Of a stretch of 58,995 nt of DNA, positions 14,729 to 24,085 are shown one piece after another. Below the pieces are notes generated by a model that made no database searches, was not told the DNA's origin, and saw nothing but the letters and a program-made list of their open reading frames with translations. The stretch comes from CAZOEL01 sp964578835. GTDB lineage: Bacteria; Desulfobacterota; Syntrophobacteria; Syntrophobacterales; Syntrophobacteraceae. The first letter of the stretch is position 1; every line of letters starts with the position of its first letter. Position numbers and translations under genes: made by a program. The DNA lies in assembly GCA_964578835.1 (NCBI GenBank), contig CAZOEL010000042.1, forward strand, positions 1 to 58,995, in the 5' to 3' direction.

Positions 14729-16591
14729 TTATTCAACTTCCTCCTTCTTGCCTTGTTGGGAATATTGAATCCCGGCTGTTGACCGGAAGTAGTCTCCCTC
14801 GCCACGTCTTTTGCAGCGTCTGTAAACAATGGGAAGGAGCAAAACGATGACCAGCAGAATGAGCCCGACAACAACGCTCGATGAGATCTTCCCGCCGATC
14901 AGGTCCCAAAGTGAGCTCGAAAAGACGATGAAGGCGATGCAGGCAGGCAGCATGCAAACAAATGTAGCCAAGGCGTAGTGAATGAATTTTACCCGGGTGA
15001 GACCGAAAGCGTAGTTGAGCAGATTGAACGGGAAAAGCGGTATGAGGCGCGTAAAGGCGACAACTTTCCAGCCGTGGCGCTCCACTTCTTCGTCCAGCCT
15101 TCTCCATTGCGGGCTTCTCAGTTTTCGCTTAATCCAGTCTCTTGCAAGGTAGCGCGAGATGATAAACGCCAGGCATGCGCCCAGCGTTGCGCTGGTGATG
15201 GTGTAGATCGCACCCCAGAAGGGGCCGAAAAGCAGTCCGCCCGCAATGGTAAGGGGAAGCCCCGGCAGAAAGAGCGCCGGAGCCACGGTGTAGATGAGCA
15301 TGTAGAGGAGCGGAGCGAGCATTCCATAGCTTTGAATGAGGCTCCTCAGCGTTTCTTGTTCAAGGTAGCGTATTGCGCCAGTCACCCGAAGGGCTGTGAT
15401 GCCTCCGATAACGAGTAAAAAGATCAGGATGCGCAAAGCGATGCCGGCTTTCCCAGCTTTTTCTTCCGCCGAAAAGGTTCTCTCCCTACTCACCGGGGCG
15501 GATGCGAGCATTTTTTTGAACCGAGCTTTTAGACGCATGCGGTTCCAGTAGGTAAGGGGCGCTCGGGAGACCTTCGCTTTTCCTGAAATTGTCGCTTCCG
15601 GCGCGAATACGAGATCCAGAATATGGCTTGTAGGAGTCGCTGCTCCAAGGAAGCCGGCACAGCCTCCGCAGTAGGTCACCATTCGTCTTCCGGCCGCTTC
15701 TTCCTTTCTAAGGGAGCGCCAGTTTCGCGCCAGCTCCGGTTCGAGGAACCCCACCGCCCCGCCCTCGCCGCAACACAGGGTCTTCTCTCGCTCATGCGGT
15801 GTGTTTTCGATGGTCAGTCCCGTTTTTTCAATCAGATCCCTCACCGCGCCATGGATGGATTTTTCAAACCGTACCGCGCACGGATCGTGAACGACGACCC
15901 TTCCCGTCTGCTTCTCGGACTGCGGCAGACCGTTTTCGGCCATTGCCTCGTACACGCTTCTTACCGCGATCTCGCCGCCATATTCCCTGAAAACCTTATG
16001 GCAGTTGGGGCATGCCACAAGAACGGTCTTGACCCCTTTTTCGAGCAGCCACTCCTTCATCTCCGAGAACATCGCCTGGAAGATGTCTTCACGTCCGAGG
16101 TCGTGGGATGGCTTCATGCAGCAGTCCAAGACGACGCCAAGTGAAGGCGTGCGCTCCTGCAGCCACTCGAAAAGCTGCGTTACTCTTCCGGGTCTTGTTC
16201 CGGGAAAGTTGCAGCCGGGAAAAAAGACCGTGTCGCAGCCTTCCGGAAGGCCATACCAGGTATAGCGCCTGGATGCGCCACGCCTTTCGTAGTTGAGGAT
16301 GACCGCATGCTCCGGGTAATCGCCTCCGCCATGGCGGATTGCCTCTTTGCGCATCTCCAGGAACATGCCGGCAGGGTCGACATCCACCGGGCAGACGGCG
16401 GTGCACAGCCCGCATAGACTGCACTCAAAAGGGAGCGCCTGATGATCCTTATTGGAAGGATCGAAGCTATCGGCAACAGCCTTCGGGTTGCCATGCTTTT
16501 GCAGAAATGCGCACTCTTTTTGACAGAGTCTGCACTCGATACACTTTTCAGAAACTACCTGAAGCGACTTGATCCGATCTCGCGCTGTCAT
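14729..16591 (-). CDS. Fe-S/CCG oxidoreductase fused to a TVP38/TMEM64 (VTT) membrane domain
   Basis: A 620-residue fusion. Residues about 10-75 hold two [4Fe-4S] motifs (CIECRLCQKEC, CSLCGLCTAVCPVD). Residues about 120-345 hold two CCG-like cysteine-rich repeats of HdrB/HdrD/GlpC type (FFPGC, CCMKPSHDLG, CPNCHKVF, then HDPCAVRFEK, CCGEGGAVGF, YCGGCAGF). From about 388 a helix-rich C-terminal half carries the VTT signature: FLPGLPLTIAGGLLFGPFWG, GACLAFIISRYLARDW and FTRLIPLFPFNLLNYAFGL. Such Fe-S parts pass electrons to disulfides or quinones; the VTT family's role is unsettled (lipid scrambling or transport). The start lies just after a terminator-like hairpin pair. Confidence 0.88.
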   Translation of the reverse strand: MTARDRIKSLQVVSEKCIECRLCQKECAFLQKHGNPKAVADSFDPSNKDHQALPFECSLCGLCTAVCPVDVDPAGMFLEMRKEAIRHGGGDYPEHAVILNYERRGASRRYTWYGLPEGCDTVFFPGCNFPGTRPGRVTQLFEWLQERTPSLGVVLDCCMKPSHDLGREDIFQAMFSEMKEWLLEKGVKTVLVACPNCHKVFREYGGEIAVRSVYEAMAENGLPQSEKQTGRVVVHDPCAVRFEKSIHGAVRDLIEKTGLTIENTPHEREKTLCCGEGGAVGFLEPELARNWRSLRKEEAAGRRMVTYCGGCAGFLGAATPTSHILDLVFAPEATISGKAKVSRAPLTYWNRMRLKARFKKMLASAPVSRERTFSAEEKAGKAGIALRILIFLLVIGGITALRVTGAIRYLEQETLRSLIQSYGMLAPLLYMLIYTVAPALFLPGLPLTIAGGLLFGPFWGAIYTITSATLGACLAFIISRYLARDWIKRKLRSPQWRRLDEEVERHGWKVVAFTRLIPLFPFNLLNYAFGLTRVKFIHYALATFVCMLPACIAFIVFSSSLWDLIGGKISSSVVVGLILLVIVLLLPIVYRRCKRRGEGDYFRSTAGIQYSQQGKKEEVE

Positions 16592-16593
16592 CC

Positions 16594-16634
16594 ACCCGTC
16601 CTAAAAAAGACGGGTTTCCCCATCAAGGAAACCC
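16594..16634 (-). terminator. Intrinsic terminator overlapping a second hairpin (attenuator-like)
   Basis: On the minus strand, GGGTTTCC (16634-16627) pairs with GGAAACCC (16619-16612) and is followed within a few bases by TTTTTT (16608-16603): an intrinsic terminator after hdrA. A second stem, ACCCGTC (16615-16609) with GACGGGT (16600-16594), shares four bases with the first, so both cannot form together. The second stem also covers the likely ribosome binding region (AGGACGGGTGG) of the gene starting at 16591. This permits attenuation, but none is shown. Confidence 0.6.
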
Positions 16635-16760
16635 TATAAACAATAGATTGATATCATCGCCATTCTTGTGAGCCGGCAAGCCTTTCTTATTTTGTAGCTC
16701 GGAAGAATGGGAAAAACCCTCGTTCTTATATCTTTCTCCTTTGTAGGTTGAGCCTCTCGA

Positions 16761-16949
16761 TTAATCAAATCGATTATATTGATTTGATTTTACCAATTCA
16801 TAGAAAGGACCATGGAATCGGCTATCGATCACCTCCGGACTTAGCCTGGCGAGTGTTAAGTTCCCTTGGCGAAGCAGAAGCTCTTCAGCCAGGAAAGTGA
16901 ACAGATGCATGCTCTCTTCGACGCAGGGTCTGGTCACCCTATTTGACAT
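16761..16949 (-). CDS. Small hypothetical protein downstream of hdrA
   Basis: A 62-residue frame starting at an ATG that overlaps the last 11 bases of hdrA. The protein (HLFTFLAEELLLRQG, then NLTLARLSPEVI) looks helical and soluble with one cysteine. I do not recognise a family. Translational coupling to hdrA is possible, but the ribosome binding site is poor. The terminator lies about 125 bases downstream, consistent with it being the operon's last gene. Confidence 0.4.
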   Translation of the reverse strand: MSNRVTRPCVEESMHLFTFLAEELLLRQGNLTLARLSPEVIDSRFHGPFYELVKSNQYNRFD

Positions 16950-19374
16950 CCTTGGATAAGATCTTTACGGTTTCCGCTATTTCCTCTGAACTGACCCCAC
17001 GTCTCAGTTCCTCAATTCGGTTCATTATCCCGGCGAACCGGATGCCTTCCGCAGCGCTGATCCATTCGAGTTGGAGCCGCTCAGGGCGGATGCCCAGCTT
17101 TGCCATCTTTTCCCGGACTTTCCTGACGCGTTTTTCAGTCCAGTGATTCGCGCTGATGTAATGGCAATCGCCAATGTGGCAGCCGGTGACGAGAATGATC
17201 GGCGCTCCCTTTTCAAGCCCGCGCCAGATGAAATTCTCGCTCACGCGCCCCGAGCACATGGTTCGGATCAGGCGCACGTTCGGAGGATATTGAAGCCTCG
17301 ATACACCTGCATAGTCGGCCCCGGCATAGGAACACCAGTTGCAGGCAAAAGCCGGAATCTTCTTCTCCGGGTTTTCCGCCAATAGAGCATCGATCTGGTC
17401 GATAATCTGCACGTCGCTAAAGTGATGCATGGAGATGGCGCCAAAAGGGCATTCGGCAGCGCATGCGCCGCAACCCGCGCAGGCCGCCGTGTTGACAGAT
17501 GCCGGGATCTTCTTCTTGGGATCAACGACTATGGCATTGTAGGAGCACACTTCGGCGCATTTTCCGCACGCCTTGCACTGCTCTCTGAGAACCTCGGAGG
17601 TGATGGGCTCGGTGGAGATCTCTCCTCGGCACATCAGCCGTACCGCCCGCATGGCGGCGGCCGATGCCTGGGTGACACTCTCCTTGATGTCCTTTGGTCC
17701 CTCGGCGCATCCGGCATAGAAGATCCCTCGCGTAGCCGCATCGACCGGCTGAAGTTTCGGATGAGCCTCCAGGAAAAAACCGTCCGAGGTGAGCTGAAGT
17801 CCGAGCATTTCCTGAAGCTTCCGTGTGGATTTTGCAGGCTCCACACCCACGGCAAGCACCAGCATATCGAGATCGTGAAACTCGATCTGTCCAGTGGCGG
17901 CATGCTCAGACGCTACGCGAAGGCTCCCGTCGGCATACTCTTCAACCGTCCCCGGCAGTCCCCTCAAGTAGTGAACGCCAAGCCTTCGGCTCCTCTTGTA
18001 AAGGTCCTCAAAGCCTTTACCGAATGCCCGGATATCGATGTAGAAGACCTTCACATCGATATCCGGGTCGTGCTCCTTGATGAGGAGGGTGCTTTTGATG
18101 GTGTTCATGCAGCAAATGTTGGAGCAATACGAGCTTCCCTTTCGGGCGGACCTCGATCCCACGCATTGAATGAATCCAATAGATCTGGGAGTCCTTCCGT
18201 CCTTTGGGCGGATGATCTCACCCTTCGTCGGGCCGCTCGCATTGACAAGACGCTCGAATTCCATGCTCGTCAGGACGTTCTCGAACCGCGAATACCCGTA
18301 CTCGTCCATTTCAGCCGGGTCATAGGCTTCCAGACCCGTCGCAACGATGATGGCGCCAACTCTTTCCTTTATTTCCTCATCGGACATTTGAAAATCAATG
18401 CAACCCTTGCTGCACGCTTCAACACACTTTGTGCAAACGGCCGGCTTGTGCCCGAGGCATTCATTAACATTGATCACATAGGCAGAAGGCACTGCCTGAG
18501 GGAAAGGAGAATAGACTGCCTTTCTAGATGACAGCCCCAGGTCGAATTCATTCGGACGCACGACAGGACAGACCTTGGCGCACTCACCGCAGGCCGAGCA
18601 TTCCTTTTCCGAAACATACCTCGCTCTTTTCAGGATCTTGACGTCGAAGTTGCCGACATAGCCCTTGACGTCAACCACCTCGCTCAGCGTATGGAGCGTG
18701 ATTCGAGGATGTTTGCCGACATCCGCCATCTTCGGCCCGAGTATGCATATGGAGCAGTCGATTGTGGGAAAGGTCTTATCGAGCCTGGCCATGATGCCAC
18801 CGATGGACGGCTCTTTTTCAACCAGCACGACTTCGTAGCCGGCATCGGCCAGGTCCAGAGACGCCTGAATTCCAGCAACGCCGCCTCCGATCACCAAGGT
18901 TCGCTTGGTCAGGGAAACGGTTTCCTGCTCCAAGGGGAAGAGCCGACGCGCCCGGGCAACAGCCATCTTCGTCAAATCGATCGCTTTGTTCGTTGCGGCC
19001 TCGGGCTCGTTCATGTGAACCCAGCTACAATGTTCCCGGATGTTCGCCATTTCGAACAAGTACGGATTGATCCCGGCCGCCTGCGCCATTTGCCGGAATG
19101 TGGGCTCATGGAGCCGGGGCGAACACGACGCCACAACCACTCGGTTGAGCCCGTGGGCGGCAATATCCTCCCGGATGCTTTGCTGTCCGGGATCGGAACA
19201 AGCGTAAGGGATGTCTCTGGCCACCACGACATCGTCGAAGCATGACGCCGCCTTGGCCACCCTTACACAATCAACGGTCTTAGCGATGTTCAGCCCACAA
19301 TGACAAATGAATACTCCCACTCTGGGGCCAGTACTAGTATTTGCGATTTCGCTCATTTCTGCTTTTCTCTTCAT
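16939..19374 (-). CDS. hdrA: Heterodisulfide reductase subunit A-like protein fused to an MvhD domain
   Basis: This 811-residue cytoplasmic flavoprotein has the HdrA N-terminal part (VGVFICHCGLNIAKTVD), an FAD-binding GGGVAGIQASLDLADAGYEV at about 163, the HdrA cysteine motif DCSICILGPKM, ferredoxin motifs CSACGECAKVCP, CKACGKCAEVC and CAGCGACAAECP, and a C-terminal MvhD/FrhD domain (FACNWCSYAGADYAG, CSGRVSENF, GCHIGDCHY). HdrA-MvhD proteins bifurcate or confurcate electrons. Start ATG overlaps the fdhA stop (ATGA), so the two are coupled; ATG 19356 is an alternative. No separate hdrBC is adjacent, though the Fe-S/CCG gene at 14729-16591 lies downstream. Confidence 0.93.
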   Translation of the reverse strand: MKRKAEMSEIANTSTGPRVGVFICHCGLNIAKTVDCVRVAKAASCFDDVVVARDIPYACSDPGQQSIREDIAAHGLNRVVVASCSPRLHEPTFRQMAQAAGINPYLFEMANIREHCSWVHMNEPEAATNKAIDLTKMAVARARRLFPLEQETVSLTKRTLVIGGGVAGIQASLDLADAGYEVVLVEKEPSIGGIMARLDKTFPTIDCSICILGPKMADVGKHPRITLHTLSEVVDVKGYVGNFDVKILKRARYVSEKECSACGECAKVCPVVRPNEFDLGLSSRKAVYSPFPQAVPSAYVINVNECLGHKPAVCTKCVEACSKGCIDFQMSDEEIKERVGAIIVATGLEAYDPAEMDEYGYSRFENVLTSMEFERLVNASGPTKGEIIRPKDGRTPRSIGFIQCVGSRSARKGSSYCSNICCMNTIKSTLLIKEHDPDIDVKVFYIDIRAFGKGFEDLYKRSRRLGVHYLRGLPGTVEEYADGSLRVASEHAATGQIEFHDLDMLVLAVGVEPAKSTRKLQEMLGLQLTSDGFFLEAHPKLQPVDAATRGIFYAGCAEGPKDIKESVTQASAAAMRAVRLMCRGEISTEPITSEVLREQCKACGKCAEVCSYNAIVVDPKKKIPASVNTAACAGCGACAAECPFGAISMHHFSDVQIIDQIDALLAENPEKKIPAFACNWCSYAGADYAGVSRLQYPPNVRLIRTMCSGRVSENFIWRGLEKGAPIILVTGCHIGDCHYISANHWTEKRVRKVREKMAKLGIRPERLQLEWISAAEGIRFAGIMNRIEELRRGVSSEEIAETVKILSKDVK

Positions 19375-22085
19375 TGAACTGGTGAAATTTGCGCCCTTGC
19401 CTCACTTCCGATCTTCTCCACGGTGACGGCGCAGGCCTTGTATTCCGCGGTCTTACTGATAGGATCGAAGACGGGATTGGTTAGCCAGTTTGCGCATGCC
19501 TCACGAAAGTGGAAAGCCATCCAAACGTTGCCCGGATAGACTTCGTCGGTGATTCGGGCCTTTACCTTTACTTCTCCCCTGCGGGAGCGCACGCGGATGA
19601 TCTCGCCGTTGCGAATGCCCATGGCTTCGGCATCAGCCAAAGAAAGATCCGCGGTTTCCTCTCCCAGAAGCTCGTTGAGGCCGACGCACCGACCCGTTTG
19701 TGTCCTTGTGTGATAGTGATAGAGCCTCCTGCCCGTACTCAAAACAAAGGGGTACTCCTCATCGGCGACTTCGGCGGGAGGGGTCCAGTCTACGGCTATG
19801 AATCGGCCGCGTCCACAGGTGAAGCGGCCATCCTTGTGCATGACGGACGTTCCGCAATGGCTTTCATCCGGGACAGGCCACTGAAGACCATCGCCTTCGA
19901 GCCGCGCATACTTGATGCCTGCAAAGAGAGGAGCCAGCATGGAGAGCTCATTATCCCACAGCTCCTGAGCGCTGTTAGACGCCCAAGTGTGACCCATGCG
20001 CCCGGCGATCTCCTTGAAGATCCACCAGTTGGGCATGGCAAGCCCCGGAGGCTCGCTCGCCGTTCGCACGCGACTCACACGCCTTTCACAGTTGGTAAAC
20101 GTCCCGTCGTTTTCGCTCCAGGCGGCTGCGGGCAGCACGACATGTGCGAACCGGGTGGTTTCATTCTGGAAATTGTCCTGACAAATGAGGAATTCAGCAG
20201 AGCCGAGACATCTTTCCACGTGCGCGATGTCCGGCTCCGTGTTGGCCAGGTTTTCGCCGAAGATATAGAAGGCCTTTATCTGCCCCGTGTGCAACCCTTC
20301 GATCATATCAGGCATCATCAGGCCGGCTTTGTCAGGCAAGCAATCGGAGCCCCATGCGGCTCGAAACTTTGCTTGGGCCTCGGGATTGTCCACCCGCTGG
20401 TAGCCTGGAAAGACATTGGGCAGAGCGCCCATGTCGCATGCCCCCTGCACGTTGTTCTGTCCTCTGAGGGCATTGACTCCGCTGCACTCGAAGCCCACGT
20501 TGCCGAGCAGCATCTGGAGATTGGCGGTCGATATCACATTGTGTACGCCGCAGGTGTGCTCGGTAATGCCAAGGGTGTAAGCGAGCATGCCGGGACGGAC
20601 TGCCGCCATGCGCCTTGCCAGGACCCGGATCGTCTCGGCGCCGATGCCGCAGATGGGCGCCACCAGCTCGGGAGGATATTCCAGGACCTTCGCCTCAAGC
20701 TCATCGAACCCGGTGCAACACGAATCCACGTATTCTTTGTCATAAAGGTTTTCAGTAATCAGTACGTTCATTAGCCCGTTCAGAAAAGCAATATCGCTTC
20801 CAACCTTTATGGGCAGATGCAGGTTGGCAATTTGCGCCAGCCCGTTACGCCGCGGGTCGACGACGTAGAGCTCGGCCCCTTTGGCAACAGCGTTCTTCAC
20901 GTATGTCGCCACAACCGGGTGCGCCTCCGTCATATTGCTGCCGATAACGAAGATCAGCTTCGCCTTGCCGAACTCATGGATGGAATTGGTCATAGCGCCC
21001 GATCCGAATGACATAGCCAGACCCGCCACCGACGGCGCGTGACAGGTTCTGGCGCAATTGTCTATATTGTTGGTTCCCAAAACGGCCCTAAATAGCTTTT
21101 GCATCTGGTAAGAATCTTCATTGATGCTGCGGGCGCAACTCACTCCGGCGACAGCGTCCGGGCCATGCTTTTCGATAATTTCTCTGAGCCTCTTTACCAC
21201 CAGGTTGAGCGCCTCATTCCAAGACGCCTCGCGAAAAACGCCGTTTTCCCGAATGAGCGGCGTCTGGAGCCGATCTTCGGAATAGATGAAATCATATCCG
21301 TATCGGCCTTTGACACAAAGGCGCCCATCATTGGGGGCTGCGCCTTCAACGCCCGAAACCTTGATGATGCGGCCTTCCCTGACATGCAGCATCTGCTGGC
21401 ATCCCGCGCCGCAGTAAGGACAAGTCGTGCGAACACTCTTCTCCTCTCCCCATGCGCGATAGCGTAAGTGCGTCTTCTTTTCAGTGAGAGCCCCCGTGGG
21501 ACAAACCTGGATGCACTCGCCGCATGAAACGCACTTATCTCGGTCGTATGAAACGCGAGGCCCATCCGAATCCCGGGATACCGACAGAGCGCCCACTCCC
21601 TGAATCTCGTTGCAGGCGCTCACACAGCGCAGGCACAATACGCAACGTTCCGGCCAGGATTTGATGAAGGTGGTGGTATACGGCGCGGTGAATTTAGAAA
21701 TCGGCAAAGAGGATTCGACGGTTGTCACGCCATGTTCAACCACGAGGTCCTGCAACCGACAGTCGCCGGCCTTGTCGCAGACGGGGCAATCCAGGGGATG
21801 ACGGGCCAGCATGGCCCTCAATGAATCCTGACGCATGGAGAAGAGGCGGTCCGAGTGAGTAATAACGGACATGCCTTCCAAGGCCTCCGTCTCGCAAGAA
21901 AGAACGGGCGCTGTCTTCCCTTCCACTTCTACGATGCACATCCCACAGACGCCTATGGGTTTCAGTCGCTCGTGAAAACAAAGCGTCGGAATTTGAATGC
22001 CTGCACGTTTCGCAGCCTGAAGGATAGTGCTCTCGGTCGGCGCCGAAACGTCCCTGCCGTCTATCGTTAATCTCACAGTACTCAT
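19371..22085 (-). CDS. fdhA: Formate dehydrogenase alpha subunit, NuoG/FdhA-like, Cys-type
   Basis: A 904-residue molybdopterin enzyme. Order: plant-type [2Fe-2S] (C36, C47, C50, C64), HisCys3 cluster (H96, C100, C103, C109), two [4Fe-4S] sets (C148-C158, C185-C195), the active-site cluster CPYCGAGC (C222, C225, C229, C257) and the Mo/W domain. IDNCARTCHAPSVAGL places Cys348 where FdhF has selenocysteine, followed by His349. A C-terminal MopB domain has FVLSTGRRLYHYHTRTQTGR. It should oxidise formate or reduce CO2 in the cytoplasm, passing electrons to HdrA, encoded with a 4-base overlap. ATG has AAAGGAG upstream. The Cys form coexists with Sec capacity in this genome. Confidence 0.93.
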   Translation of the reverse strand: MSTVRLTIDGRDVSAPTESTILQAAKRAGIQIPTLCFHERLKPIGVCGMCIVEVEGKTAPVLSCETEALEGMSVITHSDRLFSMRQDSLRAMLARHPLDCPVCDKAGDCRLQDLVVEHGVTTVESSLPISKFTAPYTTTFIKSWPERCVLCLRCVSACNEIQGVGALSVSRDSDGPRVSYDRDKCVSCGECIQVCPTGALTEKKTHLRYRAWGEEKSVRTTCPYCGAGCQQMLHVREGRIIKVSGVEGAAPNDGRLCVKGRYGYDFIYSEDRLQTPLIRENGVFREASWNEALNLVVKRLREIIEKHGPDAVAGVSCARSINEDSYQMQKLFRAVLGTNNIDNCARTCHAPSVAGLAMSFGSGAMTNSIHEFGKAKLIFVIGSNMTEAHPVVATYVKNAVAKGAELYVVDPRRNGLAQIANLHLPIKVGSDIAFLNGLMNVLITENLYDKEYVDSCCTGFDELEAKVLEYPPELVAPICGIGAETIRVLARRMAAVRPGMLAYTLGITEHTCGVHNVISTANLQMLLGNVGFECSGVNALRGQNNVQGACDMGALPNVFPGYQRVDNPEAQAKFRAAWGSDCLPDKAGLMMPDMIEGLHTGQIKAFYIFGENLANTEPDIAHVERCLGSAEFLICQDNFQNETTRFAHVVLPAAAWSENDGTFTNCERRVSRVRTASEPPGLAMPNWWIFKEIAGRMGHTWASNSAQELWDNELSMLAPLFAGIKYARLEGDGLQWPVPDESHCGTSVMHKDGRFTCGRGRFIAVDWTPPAEVADEEYPFVLSTGRRLYHYHTRTQTGRCVGLNELLGEETADLSLADAEAMGIRNGEIIRVRSRRGEVKVKARITDEVYPGNVWMAFHFREACANWLTNPVFDPISKTAEYKACAVTVEKIGSEARAQISPVQ

Positions 22086-22898
22086 TGTGGCTTCTCCTTT
22101 GATGAAAAGATCGAGATCGAGTTGTTTCCCGCCAAGCAGACTTAAGTATGCCCCATACTCATTGTTTTCATTGTCAGGTGAAGCCAGTGAAAAGCCACAC
22201 GAAGGCGCTCCTTGTCAGGATGATAAAACTGTTCGCCGAGACAAATCTCTCATTATACATCCGATCGAGGTCCGTCGTTCGGTGCAGCGGCCTAAGTACT
22301 CGAGATCACAGGAACGCTGTCATCTCTACCGAAGGGAGAAACAAATGGCTTTGAAGTTACGATCTTTAGCGCTAAGCAAGGCATGAGAGCCGGACAGAAG
22401 AAGATCTCACGATATAAAATATTAGAGGCGATAGAACGGAAGTGATCTTTCGGCCTGGCCTTGTGCCTACCATACACGGGTAGCATGATGAGAGCTACCT
22501 CAGGTAAAGCCGAAAAATCTGCACATGCATGAACTCCTTAGTGGGGTGGATATTCCGAGAGTACGAAGCAACTTCTATCATAATCACAGCAGCGCATAAA
22601 ATTGAAATTATCAATAACCAACGCTCTATTTGCCAGTTATCTCCTATATCCAACAGAGTGGGAGAGTCGCACGGAAGAGAAGTTCAACCGAACGGTGAAG
22701 AGATTCTTCCTATGGCGCAAGCCGATGCTATAAATACTACCGATTTGCATCATCAAGACCACAGATATTAAATATGCGCTTTCCGACCAAGGAGCTGGAA
22801 GGCGAAACCGGAATGTCTTTGCGAATAGTACAGCTGCCACACTTGCATCACCCATATCGCGAGTTCATCGATGCCGCCCGCAAGGAGAAGGAAAGACG
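22086..22898. other. Long non-coding gap between fdhA and the double-cubane gene
   Basis: About 800 bases between two divergent genes. Short open frames here have low-complexity or unconvincing translations and no family motif. It should hold the promoters of fdhA (leftward) and the double-cubane gene (rightward). I see no confident -35/-10 pair, RNA gene or strong inverted repeat. An AT-rich TATAAAATATTAG patch occurs around 22415. Confidence 0.5.
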
Positions 22899-24062
22899 GT
22901 GAAGGAACATCCCATGCGACCGACTATTTTGAAGGAATTCGAACGAGCAGGCGAGCTTTCATTGCTCGGACTCACAGAGCACAAAGAAGCCGGAGGAAAA
23001 GTGGCGGGGATTTATTGCCTGTTTGCTCCAACGGAGCTGGTCAGGGCGGCCGGAGCTATCCCGGTCAGTCTGTGCGGCAAGAAAGAAGCCCCTATTTCCG
23101 CAGCTGAAAAGACTCTGCCGCCCAATCTATGCCCCCTCATCAAATCGAGCTACGGGTATGCGGTAACGGAAACCTGCCCATTCTTCGCCGCTTCGGATTT
23201 TATTCTGGGAGAAACCACCTGTGACGGGAAAAAGAAGATGTTCGAGCTGATGGGGAGGATCAAACCCGTTCATGTCATGCAGCTTCCTTATCAGAATAAT
23301 GGCGGCGGTGCGTTTGAATTTTGGCTTCAAGAGATCATCCGAGTCAAGCGCTTCCTGGAGGAACATACCGGGAGGAGCATAGAAATGGAGGAGCTCAATC
23401 GCCAGATCAAGCTCCAGAACGAGGTGAGAAGCTTGACCTGGAAAGTCTCGCTATTCAGCACGGAAAAGGAGATTCCTTTGTCCGCTCTGGATGTGATGAC
23501 TGTAATGGAAAGCAAGAGCTCCTGCTGCGATCTTGAAGCGTATGCCTCGTTGCTTCGGCAGCTCCTAGAAGAATTGGAAGCGGTTCAGGCCTCCGGAGTT
23601 TCTGCGCGGCCGCTGGGAAGCCCTCGTATCCTTCTTACCGGCTGCCCCATTGGCAGGGGCTCGGAAAAAGTCCTGCAGCTCATTGAAGAGTGTGGCGGCT
23701 CGATCGTTTCTCTCGAGAATTGCAGCGGCATCAAAGGCCAAGACCTTTTAGTGGAAGAGGACACGCCGAACCCGCTGGAAGCGCTTGCAAGTCGCTACCT
23801 GCAGACGCCCTGCTCATGCATGAGTCCCAACGAAGACCGTCTCGACCTGATCGGGCGTCTGGCGAAAGATTTTCATGTGCAGGGAGTTATAGATCTGACA
23901 TGGCAATGCTGCCACACGTACAATGTGGAATCCTTTCTTGTTAAGGAGCTCGTCGAAAAGCGCCACAATCTGCCGTTCCTCCACATTGAAACCGACTATT
24001 CCGCTTCAGATACCGAACAGTTGAGGACCCGTATCGAGGCTTTTCTCGAGTTGATCGGTTGA
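22899..24062 (+). CDS. Double-cubane cluster protein / 2-hydroxyacyl-CoA dehydratase (HgdB/YjiM-like)
   Basis: A 387-residue protein of the HgdB/BcrB superfamily, YjiM-like branch. Conserved cysteine motifs seen: GIYCLFAPTELVRAAGAIPV, NLCPLIKSS, TCPFFAASDFILGETTCDGK, TGCPIG, CSCMSPNEDR and WQCCHTYNVESF. In this branch a [8Fe-9S] double-cubane receives electrons from an ATP-driven activator and reduces small substrates. It is separated from the activator gene (30773-31543) and converges with the minus-strand cluster. GTG 22899 has GGAGAAGG upstream; ATG 22914 is an alternative. The natural substrate is unknown. Confidence 0.87.
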   Translation: MKEHPMRPTILKEFERAGELSLLGLTEHKEAGGKVAGIYCLFAPTELVRAAGAIPVSLCGKKEAPISAAEKTLPPNLCPLIKSSYGYAVTETCPFFAASDFILGETTCDGKKKMFELMGRIKPVHVMQLPYQNNGGGAFEFWLQEIIRVKRFLEEHTGRSIEMEELNRQIKLQNEVRSLTWKVSLFSTEKEIPLSALDVMTVMESKSSCCDLEAYASLLRQLLEELEAVQASGVSARPLGSPRILLTGCPIGRGSEKVLQLIEECGGSIVSLENCSGIKGQDLLVEEDTPNPLEALASRYLQTPCSCMSPNEDRLDLIGRLAKDFHVQGVIDLTWQCCHTYNVESFLVKELVEKRHNLPFLHIETDYSASDTEQLRTRIEAFLELIG

Positions 24063-24085
24063 GTCTTCAGCTCTGAACTTCACGA

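Noticed and set aside
17422..18531. Long open frame on the plus strand opposite hdrA
   Set aside because: Translation has no recognisable domain and mirrors conserved hdrA codons; the minus-strand gene is certain.
19509..20774. 421-residue open frame opposite fdhA
   Set aside because: A shadow of the molybdopterin gene; no domain, no start signal.
22529..22771. 80-residue frame in the gap before the double-cubane gene
   Set aside because: No family pattern and no ribosome site; probably chance.
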